64,000 nt of DNA from an uncultured Halomonas sp. (GCF_946887195.1 NZ_CAMPKE010000009.1:62001-126000); one strand, 5' to 3'; shown: positions 47,059 through 55,965, numbered from the stretch's first letter. Numbers and translations: made by a program. The notes: generated from the sequence alone by a model not told the origin.

Positions 47059-47253
47059 ATGAAAAAGATGACTGAAATTAATGCTCAAGTGTTCGCTAGC
47101 CAACATACAAATTTGTTTTATTCGGCTAAATTCAAGTTGGGTGTGGCGAAGGAGCGCCTAAACAAGGAAGTTACACCATGCGTCGCCGGATTGCGACGCT
47201 ATTTATTACAGAAAATACGTAAGTTTGGTGGCTTGGGGTTACGTGTTCGCTAG
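47059..47253 (+). CDS. small basic hypothetical protein in an AT-rich island
   Basis: A possible 64-residue protein (MKKMTEINAQVFASQ...; basic tail LLQKIRKFGGLGLRVR). The codons are AT-rich, quite unlike the flanking genes. Only a weak GAAG box precedes the ATG. The frame extends to 47014 without better signals. It is followed by two more tiny ORFs and a terminator. It may be a real small gene of foreign origin or part of a transcribed non-coding stretch. Confidence 0.4.
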   Translation: MKKMTEINAQVFASQHTNLFYSAKFKLGVAKERLNKEVTPCVAGLRRYLLQKIRKFGGLGLRVR

Positions 47254-47337
47254 GCGAAATTGAAACCAGTTCGCCGGCTTGTTTCAAATTAGTATCTTCA
47301 GTGCGCTTGTGCATTGAAGGAGAGTCGGGAGAGTGAC

Positions 47338-47547
47338 ATGAAGTTGATTGAAAGCCTTAAAAGTCTACTTGCGCGTGATTTGCCGCTCACAGCAACGACT
47401 ACAGCTTGCAGCAATGAAATATATAACCATTTCATTGAAGAAGCCCGGCTATTTCAGCTTAACATGATGGCATTTATGAATCTGGCAGGTGAAGCTCGTA
47501 TTCCCTGCCATGTCGATTCATCGGACCAGACTAGAGAGTTGAACTAA
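47338..47547 (+). CDS. small hypothetical protein in an AT-rich island
   Basis: A possible 69-residue acidic protein (MKLIESLKSLLARDLPL...; LFQLNMMAFMNLAGEARIPC). GGAGAG about 10 bases before the ATG is a good ribosome-binding site and argues for translation. Two cysteines and an amphipathic N-terminus are the only visible features. It sits between two other small ORFs in a low-GC stretch ending at an intrinsic terminator. No family recognised. Confidence 0.5.
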   Translation: MKLIESLKSLLARDLPLTATTTACSNEIYNHFIEEARLFQLNMMAFMNLAGEARIPCHVDSSDQTRELN

Positions 47548-47571
47548 ACTCAATGGTTTATAAGGCAATAA

Positions 47572-47661
47572 ATGTTTGAACTATTTTTAGTTGTACATGT
47601 TTTCGTGATGGCGGTAATTTTCGTTAGTTACTGCAGCATTAAAAGGTGGCCAGATTCCTGA
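47572..47661 (+). CDS. 29-residue single-span membrane peptide candidate
   Basis: A short ORF whose product begins MFELFLVVHVFVMAVIFVS and ends CSIKRWPDS: one hydrophobic helix followed by a basic tail, the layout of small inner-membrane regulatory peptides. TAAGG lies about 6 bases before the ATG. Its stop codon touches the stem of the terminator at 47643, so it would be the last cistron of the AT-rich transcript. Too short for reliable coding statistics. Confidence 0.4.
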   Translation: MFELFLVVHVFVMAVIFVSYCSIKRWPDS

Positions 47662-47677
47662 GCCACCTTATTTTTTG
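47641..47677 (+). terminator. intrinsic terminator closing the AT-rich small-ORF region
   Basis: AAGGTGGC/GCCACCTT, 8 base pairs around an 11-base loop, followed by ATTTTTTG. A clear Rho-independent terminator on the plus strand, 96 bases past the second small ORF. Confidence 0.88.
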
Positions 47678-47805
47678 CAGTTTTAGCTATCCAAAGCTTT
47701 CCTTCCGCTTTATCACGGCCCTAATCCCATTTCACCTTTTCGGGGTGCATCCCATGCAGGGCAGGGTAATCGACGGGCTTCGGTTGCTCCCAGTCAGTTA
47801 GCAAA

Positions 47806-47974
47806 TCCGGGTCGAGCTTGAATACTTCGACCACCGGTCGGACTCGTTGAGCCCCTTGCAACTGACGCCCGGCATGGAGGTAATGGTGGAAATCAAGGCC
47901 GGCAAGCGTCGCTTGATCGAGTACTTTTGAGTCCACTGCTCCGCTATGGCAACGAGAGTATAAAAGAACGCTAG
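47806..47974 (+). pseudogene. decayed C-terminal fragment of a HlyD-type secretion adaptor
   Basis: The plus strand encodes ELEYFDHRSDSLSPLQLTPG and MEVMVEIKAGKRRLIEYF, then TGA at 47928. Shifting frame by one base at the T run gives LSPLLRYGNESIKER and a stop at 47972-47974. The composite ends exactly like type I secretion membrane-fusion (HlyD) proteins (EIKTGKRR.IEYFLSPLL.YGNESL.ER). One T is missing from the run and an in-frame TAG lies upstream, so only a broken tail remains; the ABC and outer-membrane partners are absent. The minus-strand ORF at 47721-48008 is its antisense shadow. Confidence 0.7.
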
Positions 47975-48311
47975 TCTCGCCTGATCTCGTGAACGCCAGC
48001 CCTGGCAAGTCATGCCGACATCTCGCTGATTCCGCTACAGCCCACCGTTGGCATCCGTCAGAAAATGGTGGGTTAAGTTATTAGTCAGCAAACGATATAC
48101 TCGCTACCCAATAAGCGCCTTTCGTATTGCTGCCAGCCACAAGCCGCAAGCCCCTCGACGCGTTGAATACGCTACCCAAGGCCCGACCGTGGATGCTGGC
48201 GAGTCATGCTATCGCTCGGCGCTACGACACGCGCTACCTCAATTCAGGGGAAGAACCTTTGTTCGATAGAGTCATCGCCCGCGGGATGCATCAGCGCCAC
48301 GGGAACGCATC
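47975..48311. other. intergenic region without a recognisable gene
   Basis: About 340 bases between the HlyD remnant and the MFS gene. Short open frames occur in several phases but none has a ribosome-binding site or recognisable product. Probably decayed sequence plus the promoter of the efflux pair. Confidence 0.5.
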
Positions 48312-49865
48312 ATGAGTCAGGTGGATCTTCTGTTCGAGCGCTATGGCGCTCGTTATCGATTGTGGGTCACTCTCACCGTCATGCTTGGGCTGGTGGCGCT
48401 GGGCATGTCGATCACCATCGTCAACGTGGCGATCCCCTACATCAAGGGCGCCTTCGGCATGAGCGATTCCCAGGTGCAGTGGCTTTCCACCGGCTTTCTG
48501 GCCTCGACCACGGTATCGCTATTGATTGCGCCGTGGCTGGTGGATGCCGTCGGCCAGCGCGCCACCTTCATAGGTTTGCTGATGGTGTTTGTCGCCGCGT
48601 CGATTCTTGGCGGCCTCGGTCAGAGCGTGGCGATGCTGATCGGTGCCCGGGTCGTGCAGGGCGCCATGACCGGGTTGATTCGCCCCGTCGCCATGCAGGC
48701 ATTGTTCGCGGCTTACCCACCGGAAGGCCGTGGCATGGCCGTCGCCATGTATGGCATGTGCCTGGGGCTGCCATTGACGCTGGCCACCGTCGTGGGTGGC
48801 TGGCTGGTGGAAAGCTTCACCTGGCGTTATGTGTTCTTCATTACCTTGCCGATTTGCGTTGCAGCAGCGGTGATGGGATTTTTCTTCCTGCCGCCGCGCG
48901 AGCGAAAGGGGCCGCGCGCGCCCTTCGATTGGGCCGGGGTGGTGCTATCGTTCGCCGCCATATTCGCGCTGTTGGCGGCGCTCTCCAACGGCCAGCGCTG
49001 GGGCTGGTACGACCCCCGCATCGCTGAATTGACGCTGTTCGGACTGACCTGCGCGACCGCCTTCGTGATCTGGCAGAAGCGTACTGCCCATCCGCTGCTG
49101 GATCTGTCGATCTTCAGCTACCGGATATTCTCGGTCGGCACCCTGGCGATGTTCCTGTTCGGCGGTACGTTCTACGGCATCATGTACCTGCTGCCGCTGT
49201 TCGTGCAGTCGGTGCTGCACTACAGCCCGGTCAGCGCGGGGCAGATATTTCTGCCATCCACGCTGGTGCTGGGCATTCTGGTGCCGCTGGTCGGCTGGCT
49301 CAGCGACCGTTATCCACCGCATTGGATCACTCTACCGGGGCTGGCCTGCACGGTGTTTTCGGTATGGCGCATGGCGCAGATGGATTGGAATACGTCCTTT
49401 ACCTATCTGGCCATGTCGATGGCGATACTGTCGGTGGGCATGGCGGCCTTTCCGCCGCCCACCCTGTCCAAGTCGATTTCCGCCTTGCCGCCGCGGCTCA
49501 CCGGTTACGGCTCCGGGGCGATCAATTTCGCCATGCAGTTGGGGGGTGCGTTGGGCATCGCCGGCCTGGTGATTCTCCTCGATCGGCGCACCGCGCTGCA
49601 TGGCCAGCATCTCAATGCCGGAGTCACCGCCGGCAACAGCATGGCCCAGCAGCAACTCGGCGAACTCGCCGATCTGGCCGGTCGGCTGGGTGTGCCTGCC
49701 ACTCATCAGCAAGCCATGGCCGGCTACCTGATGGGGCGTCTTGAAGCCATCTGGGCGTCGATTCTCGCCTATCAGGATGGCTTCTGGCTCCTGGTAGCCA
49801 GTCTGTTAATAGTGGCGATCCCTTCCGTGTTGCTGAGCCGCTGGCAGCGCGCGCCGCAACCCTGA
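48312..49865 (+). CDS. MFS multidrug transporter, DHA2/EmrB type
   Basis: Proton-driven inner-membrane exporter of 517 residues with 14 predicted helices. LGMSITIVNVAIPYIKGAFGMSDSQVQWLSTGFLASTTV is the DHA2 opening; RVVQGAMTGLIRPVAMQALFAAYPPEGRGMAVAMYGMCLGL is motif C-like, and FDWAGVVLSFAAIFALLAAL starts the second half. With the HlyD-type adaptor 37 bases downstream it forms an EmrAB-like tripartite pump that would use a TolC-type channel from elsewhere. Drug or fatty-acid efflux is typical; the substrate is unknown and no regulator gene adjoins. Confidence 0.92.
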   Translation: MSQVDLLFERYGARYRLWVTLTVMLGLVALGMSITIVNVAIPYIKGAFGMSDSQVQWLSTGFLASTTVSLLIAPWLVDAVGQRATFIGLLMVFVAASILGGLGQSVAMLIGARVVQGAMTGLIRPVAMQALFAAYPPEGRGMAVAMYGMCLGLPLTLATVVGGWLVESFTWRYVFFITLPICVAAAVMGFFFLPPRERKGPRAPFDWAGVVLSFAAIFALLAALSNGQRWGWYDPRIAELTLFGLTCATAFVIWQKRTAHPLLDLSIFSYRIFSVGTLAMFLFGGTFYGIMYLLPLFVQSVLHYSPVSAGQIFLPSTLVLGILVPLVGWLSDRYPPHWITLPGLACTVFSVWRMAQMDWNTSFTYLAMSMAILSVGMAAFPPPTLSKSISALPPRLTGYGSGAINFAMQLGGALGIAGLVILLDRRTALHGQHLNAGVTAGNSMAQQQLGELADLAGRLGVPATHQQAMAGYLMGRLEAIWASILAYQDGFWLLVASLLIVAIPSVLLSRWQRAPQP

Positions 49866-49902
49866 CTCCATTTCACATGACAGCTTCAAGGATTCATCGA
49901 TC

Positions 49903-51063
49903 ATGACATCGCATACACCGAACCCCGTTTCACGCCATCCCTCCAGGCGGGTCAAACTGGCTGTACTGGCGCTACTGGTGCTGATATGCCTGATCTGGGC
50001 GGGCCTTGCGATCTCCCATCGGCTCACGCATGTGAGCGTCCAGGACGCTCGCGTGATGGCCAGCCAGGTCACCGTCAGCAGTCGCCTGGCGGGCTGGGTC
50101 ACCGATTTCACGGTCATCGAGGGCGATCATCTCGACAAGGGCGATCTGGTGGCCGGCCTGTACAGCCGGCCCGATCAGCGCAAGTTGGAGACGCTCTCCG
50201 CGGGCGTTTCGGCCATGCAGGCGCGCCTGGATTCGCAACGGACTCGCCTGGAACTGGCCAAGAAGCAGTTTCAGGGCGGGCTGAACATCAGCAGTGAGGA
50301 ACTGGACGCCAGCAAGGCCGCCGAGCAAGCCGCCAAGGCTCGCCTGGTTCAGGCCCGCAAGGACTTCAAGCGCTCCGATGCGCTGTACGAGAAGCACTCC
50401 GTGTCACAGCAGCGCCGCGATCAGGACTATTACGAGTACCAGGCCGCCGAGGCGGAATATCAACAGGCTCGCCAGCAGGTGGCGGTCAGTCAGGCCCAGG
50501 TCACCAATGCTCATGTGGGGTTTCTCAACGGCGTGCAGGCACCACTGCCCAGCCCCTCGGTGCTGCGTACACAGTTGGAAGTAGCCAGGCAGGAACTGGC
50601 CCAGGCTCAGGCCAGGCTCGAGGAGGAGAAGCTGCGCATCGCCGATCTCACCATTCCTAGCCCGATCGGCGGTGTGGTCAACAAGACACTGATCGACAAG
50701 GGCGAGTACGTCGCCGCCGGTCAACCGATTCTGATGATGCACGACCCGAGCAAGCTCTGGGTGGAAGCCAATGTCAAGGAGACCGACATCAGCGAGCTGC
50801 GTGTAGGGCAGCCGGTGCAAATCACCGTGGATGCCTACCCGGACAAATCCTTCAGTGGCCGGGTCAGCATCATCGGGCGCGCCGCCACCAGCCAATTCGC
50901 GCTGCTGCCGGACCCCAATCCATCCGGCAACTTCACCAAGATTACCCAACGCATCCCGGTGCGCATCGCCCTGGAAGAAGGGCCCACCGAACTGATCGGC
51001 CCGGGTATGATGGTCGAAGTCGATATCGACGTGAGCGGGGACGCTGGCACGCAGGCCGGCTAA
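49903..51063 (+). CDS. HlyD-family membrane fusion protein, EmrA type
   Basis: Periplasmic adaptor of 386 residues anchored by one helix near residues 14-34 (VKLAVLALLVLICLIWAGLAIS). A lipoyl-like half (VTVSSRLAGWVTDFTVIEGDHLDKGDLVAGL) is followed by a long alpha-hairpin coiled coil (about 75-215, rich in A, Q, K, E) and then the second lipoyl half IPSPIGGVVNKTLIDKGEYVAAGQPILMM and a beta-barrel with VEANVKETDISELRVGQPVQITVDAYPDKSFSGRV. It bridges the MFS pump to an outer-membrane channel. The gene is intact, unlike the HlyD remnant 2 kb upstream. Confidence 0.92.
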   Translation: MTSHTPNPVSRHPSRRVKLAVLALLVLICLIWAGLAISHRLTHVSVQDARVMASQVTVSSRLAGWVTDFTVIEGDHLDKGDLVAGLYSRPDQRKLETLSAGVSAMQARLDSQRTRLELAKKQFQGGLNISSEELDASKAAEQAAKARLVQARKDFKRSDALYEKHSVSQQRRDQDYYEYQAAEAEYQQARQQVAVSQAQVTNAHVGFLNGVQAPLPSPSVLRTQLEVARQELAQAQARLEEEKLRIADLTIPSPIGGVVNKTLIDKGEYVAAGQPILMMHDPSKLWVEANVKETDISELRVGQPVQITVDAYPDKSFSGRVSIIGRAATSQFALLPDPNPSGNFTKITQRIPVRIALEEGPTELIGPGMMVEVDIDVSGDAGTQAG

Positions 51064-51095
51064 TTTATGCTGGGTTTATGCCGAGAGGCGCGAGA

Positions 51096-51650
51096 CTAGA
51101 TGGGACGAATGACGCGGCATGGATTGCCCGCGGCAAGGACTCCCGGTGGGATGTCCCGGGTTACGACGCTACCGGCTCCAATCACCGAGCCGTCGCCAAT
51201 ACTGATGCCGGGGCAGACGATTGCCCCGCCTCCCATCCAAACGTCATTGCCTATGCGAATCGGTTTCCCGAACTCGATGCCACTGCGCCTTTCATCGGCA
51301 CCCATGGGATGCGAAGCGGTATAAATCTGCACGGCCGGCCCAAAGAGAACGTTGCTTCCGATGGAGACCTTTGTTCCATCGAGAACGACACAGTTGAAAT
51401 TGAAGTAGACATTGCTACCCAGTTCGATATTGCTGCCGTAATCACAGAAGAAAGGCGGCGTAATGTAAACATCGGTTGTAGCGCCGAAAAGGCGCGCGAG
51501 CAGCTCTTGCCGCTGTGCATCAGCGGCGCGAGGCGGCAAGCTATTCAGTTCCAGGCACAGCTCACGGGCACGCAGCCGCTCGGCCACCAATTCAGGATCA
51601 GCGGGATCGTATCGCTCTCCCGCCAGCATCTTCTCTTTTTCCGAACGCAT
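51096..51650 (-). CDS. sugar O-acetyltransferase (maltose/galactoside acetyltransferase family)
   Basis: Left-handed beta-helix acetyltransferase of 184 residues using acetyl-CoA. The N-terminal cap MRSEKEKMLAGERYDPADPELVAERLRA is the Maa family signature. Hexapeptide repeats run from residue 70 (IELGSNVYFNFNCVVLDG...), the catalytic His lies in IYTASHPM, and the acetyl-CoA site in GNDVWMGGGAIVCPGISIGDGSVIGAGSVVTRDIPP ends at GNPCRVIRPI. It detoxifies or modifies excess sugars. It converges on the emrA-like gene and stands alone. Confidence 0.93.
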   Translation of the reverse strand: MRSEKEKMLAGERYDPADPELVAERLRARELCLELNSLPPRAADAQRQELLARLFGATTDVYITPPFFCDYGSNIELGSNVYFNFNCVVLDGTKVSIGSNVLFGPAVQIYTASHPMGADERRSGIEFGKPIRIGNDVWMGGGAIVCPGISIGDGSVIGAGSVVTRDIPPGVLAAGNPCRVIRPI

Positions 51651-51821
51651 CGTTTCCCCGGCGTCTCACCAATGGCTCGATATCATCTCATAGGTATCGA
51701 ATGAACATGCGAATGCGACCGCTGTTCCGAAGGCATCGGTTCGGTATTAACCCAGCGATTGGCGCCACCACCGAGATAATTGTGCCTTTTGGCCACGACC
51801 GGAATGCTGAGCTAGGCCGAC

Positions 51822-52160
51822 TCATTCCTTGGGCGTCGTGGCATTCTCGATGCTTTCGTAGGTCACGTTACCTTGCTCATCTACCTGGCAAGTGACGTTG
51901 TGAAACGCGTTGCCGTGACCAAGGAAGCTGAGATGCAACTCGAAAGCTTCGCCTGGCTTATAGGTCGCCGCGTTCGTCTCTCGCAATGGGTTGCCGGCCA
52001 GTTCCTGCCCTTCGGGGGTTTGCAATACCTGTTGCTGGCACTGCTCGACCAGTTCCTGGGCATGCTCTTTCCATTCCTGGGCCATAGCGGTTGTCGCCGA
52101 CAGCGTGAGCAGCGCCACACCGATGGCGCCGACGGTACGTTGGTAATTGCGGGCTTGCAT
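51822..52160 (-). CDS. small exported protein of unknown function
   Basis: A 112-residue protein. A Sec signal peptide (QRTVGAIGVALLTLSATTAMA) is cleaved before QEW. The mature part has one Cys near its start (EQCQQQ) and another in NVTCQVDEQGNV; the pair could form a disulfide. A mature beta-rich segment (AFELHLSFLGHGNAFHNVTCQV) suggests a periplasmic fold. GGGAGGG precedes the ATG at 52160 by 6 bases, so the longer frame to 52244 is not used. No family recognised; similar short exported proteins occur in Halomonas-like genomes. Confidence 0.75.
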   Translation of the reverse strand: MQARNYQRTVGAIGVALLTLSATTAMAQEWKEHAQELVEQCQQQVLQTPEGQELAGNPLRETNAATYKPGEAFELHLSFLGHGNAFHNVTCQVDEQGNVTYESIENATTPKE

Positions 52161-52305
52161 GGGGTTCCCTCCCTGGTTGGCCAATTGCCTACAGTGTAGG
52201 GAACGCCACGCCATGCGCCAGCGGCAACTGTCAGTGCCCGCCAATCCTCTTCACCTCAGCAGATCGCATTCCGCCAACGCCTGGTCTCAGCGAATTTGTC
52301 CTCGC

Positions 52306-53472
52306 TCATGTCAGCGCAAAGGGCGCGCCATATTGCTGCCACTGCGAGTCAGGGACGATCACGATCTTGCCCAGGAAGTTGCTGCCGCGATCGACGAAAT
52401 AGCGCTCGGCGTCGTATAGCTCCGAGAGCTTGAACGCCGCGTGCAGCACCGGCTTGAGTTGGCCTGAGCGGATCCATGCCACCAACTGCTCGGCCTCGTC
52501 GCGGGTGCCATGGGAGACGCCGAAGATCTGCACCTGATAGAGATAAATGCGCGTCCACAGAATCTCGCTGATGTTGCCACCGCTGGCCCCGGCGATGCTC
52601 AGGCGCGGGTAGCTATCGCGGCGTTTCATATCGAAGATCATGCAATCGATGAAGCGGTCGGTCATCTCGCCACCGACCAGGTCCATCACGGCGTCAATGG
52701 GACGGCCGTCTGTCATCGCGCGCACCTTGTCGGTGAAATCCTGCATGGCCGAGCGGTCGAGTACGGCTTCTGCGCCAAGCTCGATCAGTGCCTCGGCCTT
52801 GTCCGGGGTGCTCAGCGCGTAGGGAATCGCGCCCATGATACGGCAGAGCTGAATCAGCGCCGTGCCCACGCCACCGCTGGCACCGGTGACCAACACACGC
52901 TCGCCGGCCGTTACGCCTGCCGCGTTGAGCATGTGCAGCGCGGTCTGGTAGGAGCACATGCCCATCGCCGCCAGTTCGGCATCGGCCAGCTCGGGGTTCT
53001 CCACCGTATGAAACTGACCCGCCGGCACGGCGATGTACTCGGCGAAGCCGCCGTCGGCGCCATGGCCGTAGTAATCCGGCGTCAGGTTGATATCGCGGCG
53101 GCTATCGAGATAAAGATTGAAATCCAGCAGGCCGCGCTGGCCGATGCGCTCTGCCTCTACACCGTCACCCACCGCGACCACACGGCCGACCACATCGGCG
53201 CCCTGAATGCGCGGGAAGGTCAACGTCGGCGAACCGCCGATCTGGAATGACGTCACATCACCCTTGTCCTTGGTGGGGTAGAGTCCCTCACGTGCTTTGC
53301 GGTCGGTGTTGTTCTTTGCCGTCGCGGTGATTTTTACCAGCACCTCGCCATGCGCGGGTGAGGGCGTCGGCACATCCTGGCGATAGATCAGCTTGTCGAT
53401 GCCGCCGTGGCCGGTCAGCAGCGTGGCTGCCATGGTGGCGGGAATGTGCTCGGGGCGGGCAGGGGATGTCAT
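52306..53472 (-). CDS. zinc-independent MDR oxidoreductase (quinone oxidoreductase-like)
   Basis: Medium-chain dehydrogenase/reductase of 388 residues. The GroES-like catalytic half has HGEVLVKITATAKNNTDRKAREGLYP and ADVVGRVVAVGDG; the cofactor half has ERVLVTGASGGVGTALIQLCRIMGA, an NADPH-type Rossmann turn. The catalytic and structural zinc cysteines of alcohol dehydrogenases are missing, so a quinone/enone reductase activity is more likely than alcohol oxidation. AGGAG 7 bases before ATG 53472 fixes the start; the frame runs to 53655. Monocistronic. Confidence 0.85.
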   Translation of the reverse strand: MTSPARPEHIPATMAATLLTGHGGIDKLIYRQDVPTPSPAHGEVLVKITATAKNNTDRKAREGLYPTKDKGDVTSFQIGGSPTLTFPRIQGADVVGRVVAVGDGVEAERIGQRGLLDFNLYLDSRRDINLTPDYYGHGADGGFAEYIAVPAGQFHTVENPELADAELAAMGMCSYQTALHMLNAAGVTAGERVLVTGASGGVGTALIQLCRIMGAIPYALSTPDKAEALIELGAEAVLDRSAMQDFTDKVRAMTDGRPIDAVMDLVGGEMTDRFIDCMIFDMKRRDSYPRLSIAGASGGNISEILWTRIYLYQVQIFGVSHGTRDEAEQLVAWIRSGQLKPVLHAAFKLSELYDAERYFVDRGSNFLGKIVIVPDSQWQQYGAPFALT

Positions 53473-53675
53473 GTCAAGGCTCCTGGTGTCGATCGGGTGC
53501 TGGTGTGACGATATCAAATTCGGTTCTGGGCAGCCGATGATATGCGCTGGCGGGACAACGCCGATTAAAAGGGGAAGAGTTATGGCATTCAAGCCAGAGC
53601 GAGACATAGGGAAGGGAATGCATGAGAAAAGAGGCCGGGCGAGGTACCCGGCCATTGAAAGCTTGGGCCAACGGC

Positions 53676-54617
53676 TTACATCGCTTTGAGGCTTCTGGTC
53701 TTGAAGATGGATTTAGGCATGTAGCAAGAGACGACCCAGTTCGGCTGGTCTACGATCTCGCTGATGCGCAATTGCCCTGCCACACTGCACAGAGCATAGG
53801 CCAGTTCCTCGTCCATTCCCGCCTTCTTGGTAAGCCGATCGATCATGAACCGGACGGCGTCCTTGGCTCCCTGCATCAAGTCTGAACCGACCCCCGTCGT
53901 CGCGATGAAACCTTCATTATGCTGCCGATCATTCTCAATGGCGGGCATATCGAACATTGGCGCGGGAATGCTATCGCCCTTGTGCAGCCGTAGTGTGGCC
54001 GTCGCCATCATTCGCGTTTCCACGGCGGTCCCACAAACTTCCCCATCGCCCTGGCAGGCGTGCGTATCGCCGATACTGAGCAAGCCTCCCCTTACTTGCA
54101 CGGGCAAATAGAGCTTGGATCCTTTGACGAGATCGCGGATATCCAGATTACCGCCACACAGCCGCGGTGGCACGATGGAGTGCTGCCCAGGCTCCGCGGG
54201 GGCTAGACCGATCGTGCCCGCAAAGGGACGAAACGGAATCACGATATCATCGCGAAAGTACACCGATTCGCTGTCGTAGTCCGAGATCTTCAGCCAGGGC
54301 GTCGTGAAATCCTCCGCCAACAGACCGAACCCGGGGATCAAGCCGGTCCAGCCCCACTGTCCTGGCTCGAAATCCACCAGCTCGATTTCTATCACATCAC
54401 CGGGCTCGGCATCCTCGACAAACAGAGGGCCGCAGACAGGATTCAACGCATCGTGAGGCAAGCGGGTAAGTATCTCGGCCTGGCTATCGCATTGGATGAG
54501 GCCGCCGCTGGCATCCAGGATATCGAAGCGCCTGGTATCGCCGGAACTCACCGTTTCCACGGGCGCGAGATCGTGATCGAAACAGTGATGAATGTCATGA
54601 ATGGTCTTGAAGGCCAT
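53676..54617 (-). CDS. acetamidase/formamidase family protein
   Basis: Amidase of 313 residues that hydrolyses small amides to ammonium and the acid. The family blocks are visible: PVCGPLFVEDAEPGDVIEIELVDFEP, HSIVPPRLCGGNLDIRDLVKGSKLYLPVQVRGGLLSIGDTHACQGDGEVCGTAVE and TTGVGSDLMQGAKDAVRFMIDRL. The GDTHACQGDGE stretch carries metal-ligand His and acidic residues. The start at 54617 is one base after the permease stop, with GGAG inside the permease end, so translation is coupled. The permease presumably imports the amide. The amide itself is not identifiable. Confidence 0.9.
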   Translation of the reverse strand: MAFKTIHDIHHCFDHDLAPVETVSSGDTRRFDILDASGGLIQCDSQAEILTRLPHDALNPVCGPLFVEDAEPGDVIEIELVDFEPGQWGWTGLIPGFGLLAEDFTTPWLKISDYDSESVYFRDDIVIPFRPFAGTIGLAPAEPGQHSIVPPRLCGGNLDIRDLVKGSKLYLPVQVRGGLLSIGDTHACQGDGEVCGTAVETRMMATATLRLHKGDSIPAPMFDMPAIENDRQHNEGFIATTGVGSDLMQGAKDAVRFMIDRLTKKAGMDEELAYALCSVAGQLRISEIVDQPNWVVSCYMPKSIFKTRSLKAM

Positions 54618-54618
54618 G

Positions 54619-55965
54619 TTAAATCTCCATGTTGACGGACCGGCCACGGCGCTGCGCTATCGCATAGAGGGCAACGCCGATGATGGTCCATCCCAAACCA
54701 ATGAGAATGGTGTAGTACTCGAAACCACTCCAGATATAGCCAACGACCGCTAAACCCAGCAGAGGGCACACGATGTGGAGAAATATATTGGCGGCTCTCT
54801 TCTTGAAGACGAAGTAGTAGAGCGTACTGACATTGAGCACGATAAAGGCCGTCAGCGCCCCGATAGTAACGATCGATGTCAGCAGTGCGAGGTAGTGCAT
54901 GAAGGCGATCCCCACCACGATGGATATTGCGCCGACGAGTAGCGTACTGACGTAGGGGGTCTTGAACCGAGAATGAACGCGCGATAAAGGTTCCGGCAAC
55001 AGGCGATCACGTCCCATGCTGTAGAGGATGCGGGCCGTGGCGATTTGAGCCACCAAAGAGTCCGCAATTCCCCAAGCGATCGCTGTCGTGGCAGCGGTGA
55101 GAATGGCCAGCCATTCGCCGCCTGCCAACCCTGCGGTTTCGTAGAATGCGGTATCCAGATTATCGAATTGAGTGGGGTCTGGCTGGATCAGCGCCGCAAT
55201 CCAGGTCTGAGCGATGAACAAGCCACCAATAATCAGAAGAACCAGAAAGATCGCCCGGCTGACGTCTCGCCCACCTCCCTTGGCTTCCTCTGCTAGCGTG
55301 GAAATGCCATCGAAGCCTAGAAAACTCAGCACGGCAATAGGCACCGCGGAAATGATCAGGCCCAGTGAAAAATTATCGGCATCGTAGACCGGAGCTATTG
55401 AGAATACCGCGCCATTGACGTTATTGCTGATGGCAACTACGCCCACTATCAAGAATATGGCAAGAACGATCAGCTCTACGATCAACATCCAGCGATTGAA
55501 CGCGGCGGTAAAGCTGATCCCGCGAATGTTGATATAAGTGTTGAAGAGAACAAAAGCGACGATCAGCACAAGGGGCGACAGTGAGGGGAAAATGTCATGT
55601 ATCGCCAAAGCACCGACCACATAAAGCAGTGCCGGGATAAGAATATAGTCCAGCAACATGATCCAGCCAGCCATAAAGCCGACAAAGCCGTTGGTCCCTC
55701 GCGACACGTATGAGTACACCGAACCTGCTATAGGAAATTCCTTGGCCATCTGGGAGTAAGAGACAGCCGTGAACAACATACCGACAAGCCCAATGACATA
55801 GGCGGTGACGATCATTCCCCCACTGGCACTCATGACGTAGCCAAAAATTCCGAAGGGGGCGATGGGGACGATGAAGATGAGTCCGTAGATCACTAGATCT
55901 CTCAGCTTCAGTGTTCGCGAAAGCTCTTGGGTGTAACCAAGGCTTTCCAGGGTATTGTTACTCAC
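54619..55965 (-). CDS. APC-superfamily amino acid/amine permease
   Basis: Inner-membrane symporter of 448 residues with 12 predicted helices. It begins LKLRDLVIYGLIFIVPIAPFGIFGYV, the APC first-helix motif, and has SYSQMAKEFPIAGSVYSYVSRGTNGFVGFMAGWIMLLDYI and LSFLGFDGISTLAEEAKGGGRDVSRAIFLVLLI. The C-terminus is positively charged. It is the first gene of the operon with the amidase and diverges from the GntR gene at 56227. GGAGG lies before the ATG. The substrate is inferred to be an amide or an amino compound. Confidence 0.9.
   Translation of the reverse strand: MSNNTLESLGYTQELSRTLKLRDLVIYGLIFIVPIAPFGIFGYVMSASGGMIVTAYVIGLVGMLFTAVSYSQMAKEFPIAGSVYSYVSRGTNGFVGFMAGWIMLLDYILIPALLYVVGALAIHDIFPSLSPLVLIVAFVLFNTYINIRGISFTAAFNRWMLIVELIVLAIFLIVGVVAISNNVNGAVFSIAPVYDADNFSLGLIISAVPIAVLSFLGFDGISTLAEEAKGGGRDVSRAIFLVLLIIGGLFIAQTWIAALIQPDPTQFDNLDTAFYETAGLAGGEWLAILTAATTAIAWGIADSLVAQIATARILYSMGRDRLLPEPLSRVHSRFKTPYVSTLLVGAISIVVGIAFMHYLALLTSIVTIGALTAFIVLNVSTLYYFVFKKRAANIFLHIVCPLLGLAVVGYIWSGFEYYTILIGLGWTIIGVALYAIAQRRGRSVNMEI

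Noticed and set aside
47721..48008. 95-codon minus-strand ORF
   Set aside because: It is the complement of the HlyD remnant; the plus-strand reading gives a recognisable family signature and the minus-strand one does not.
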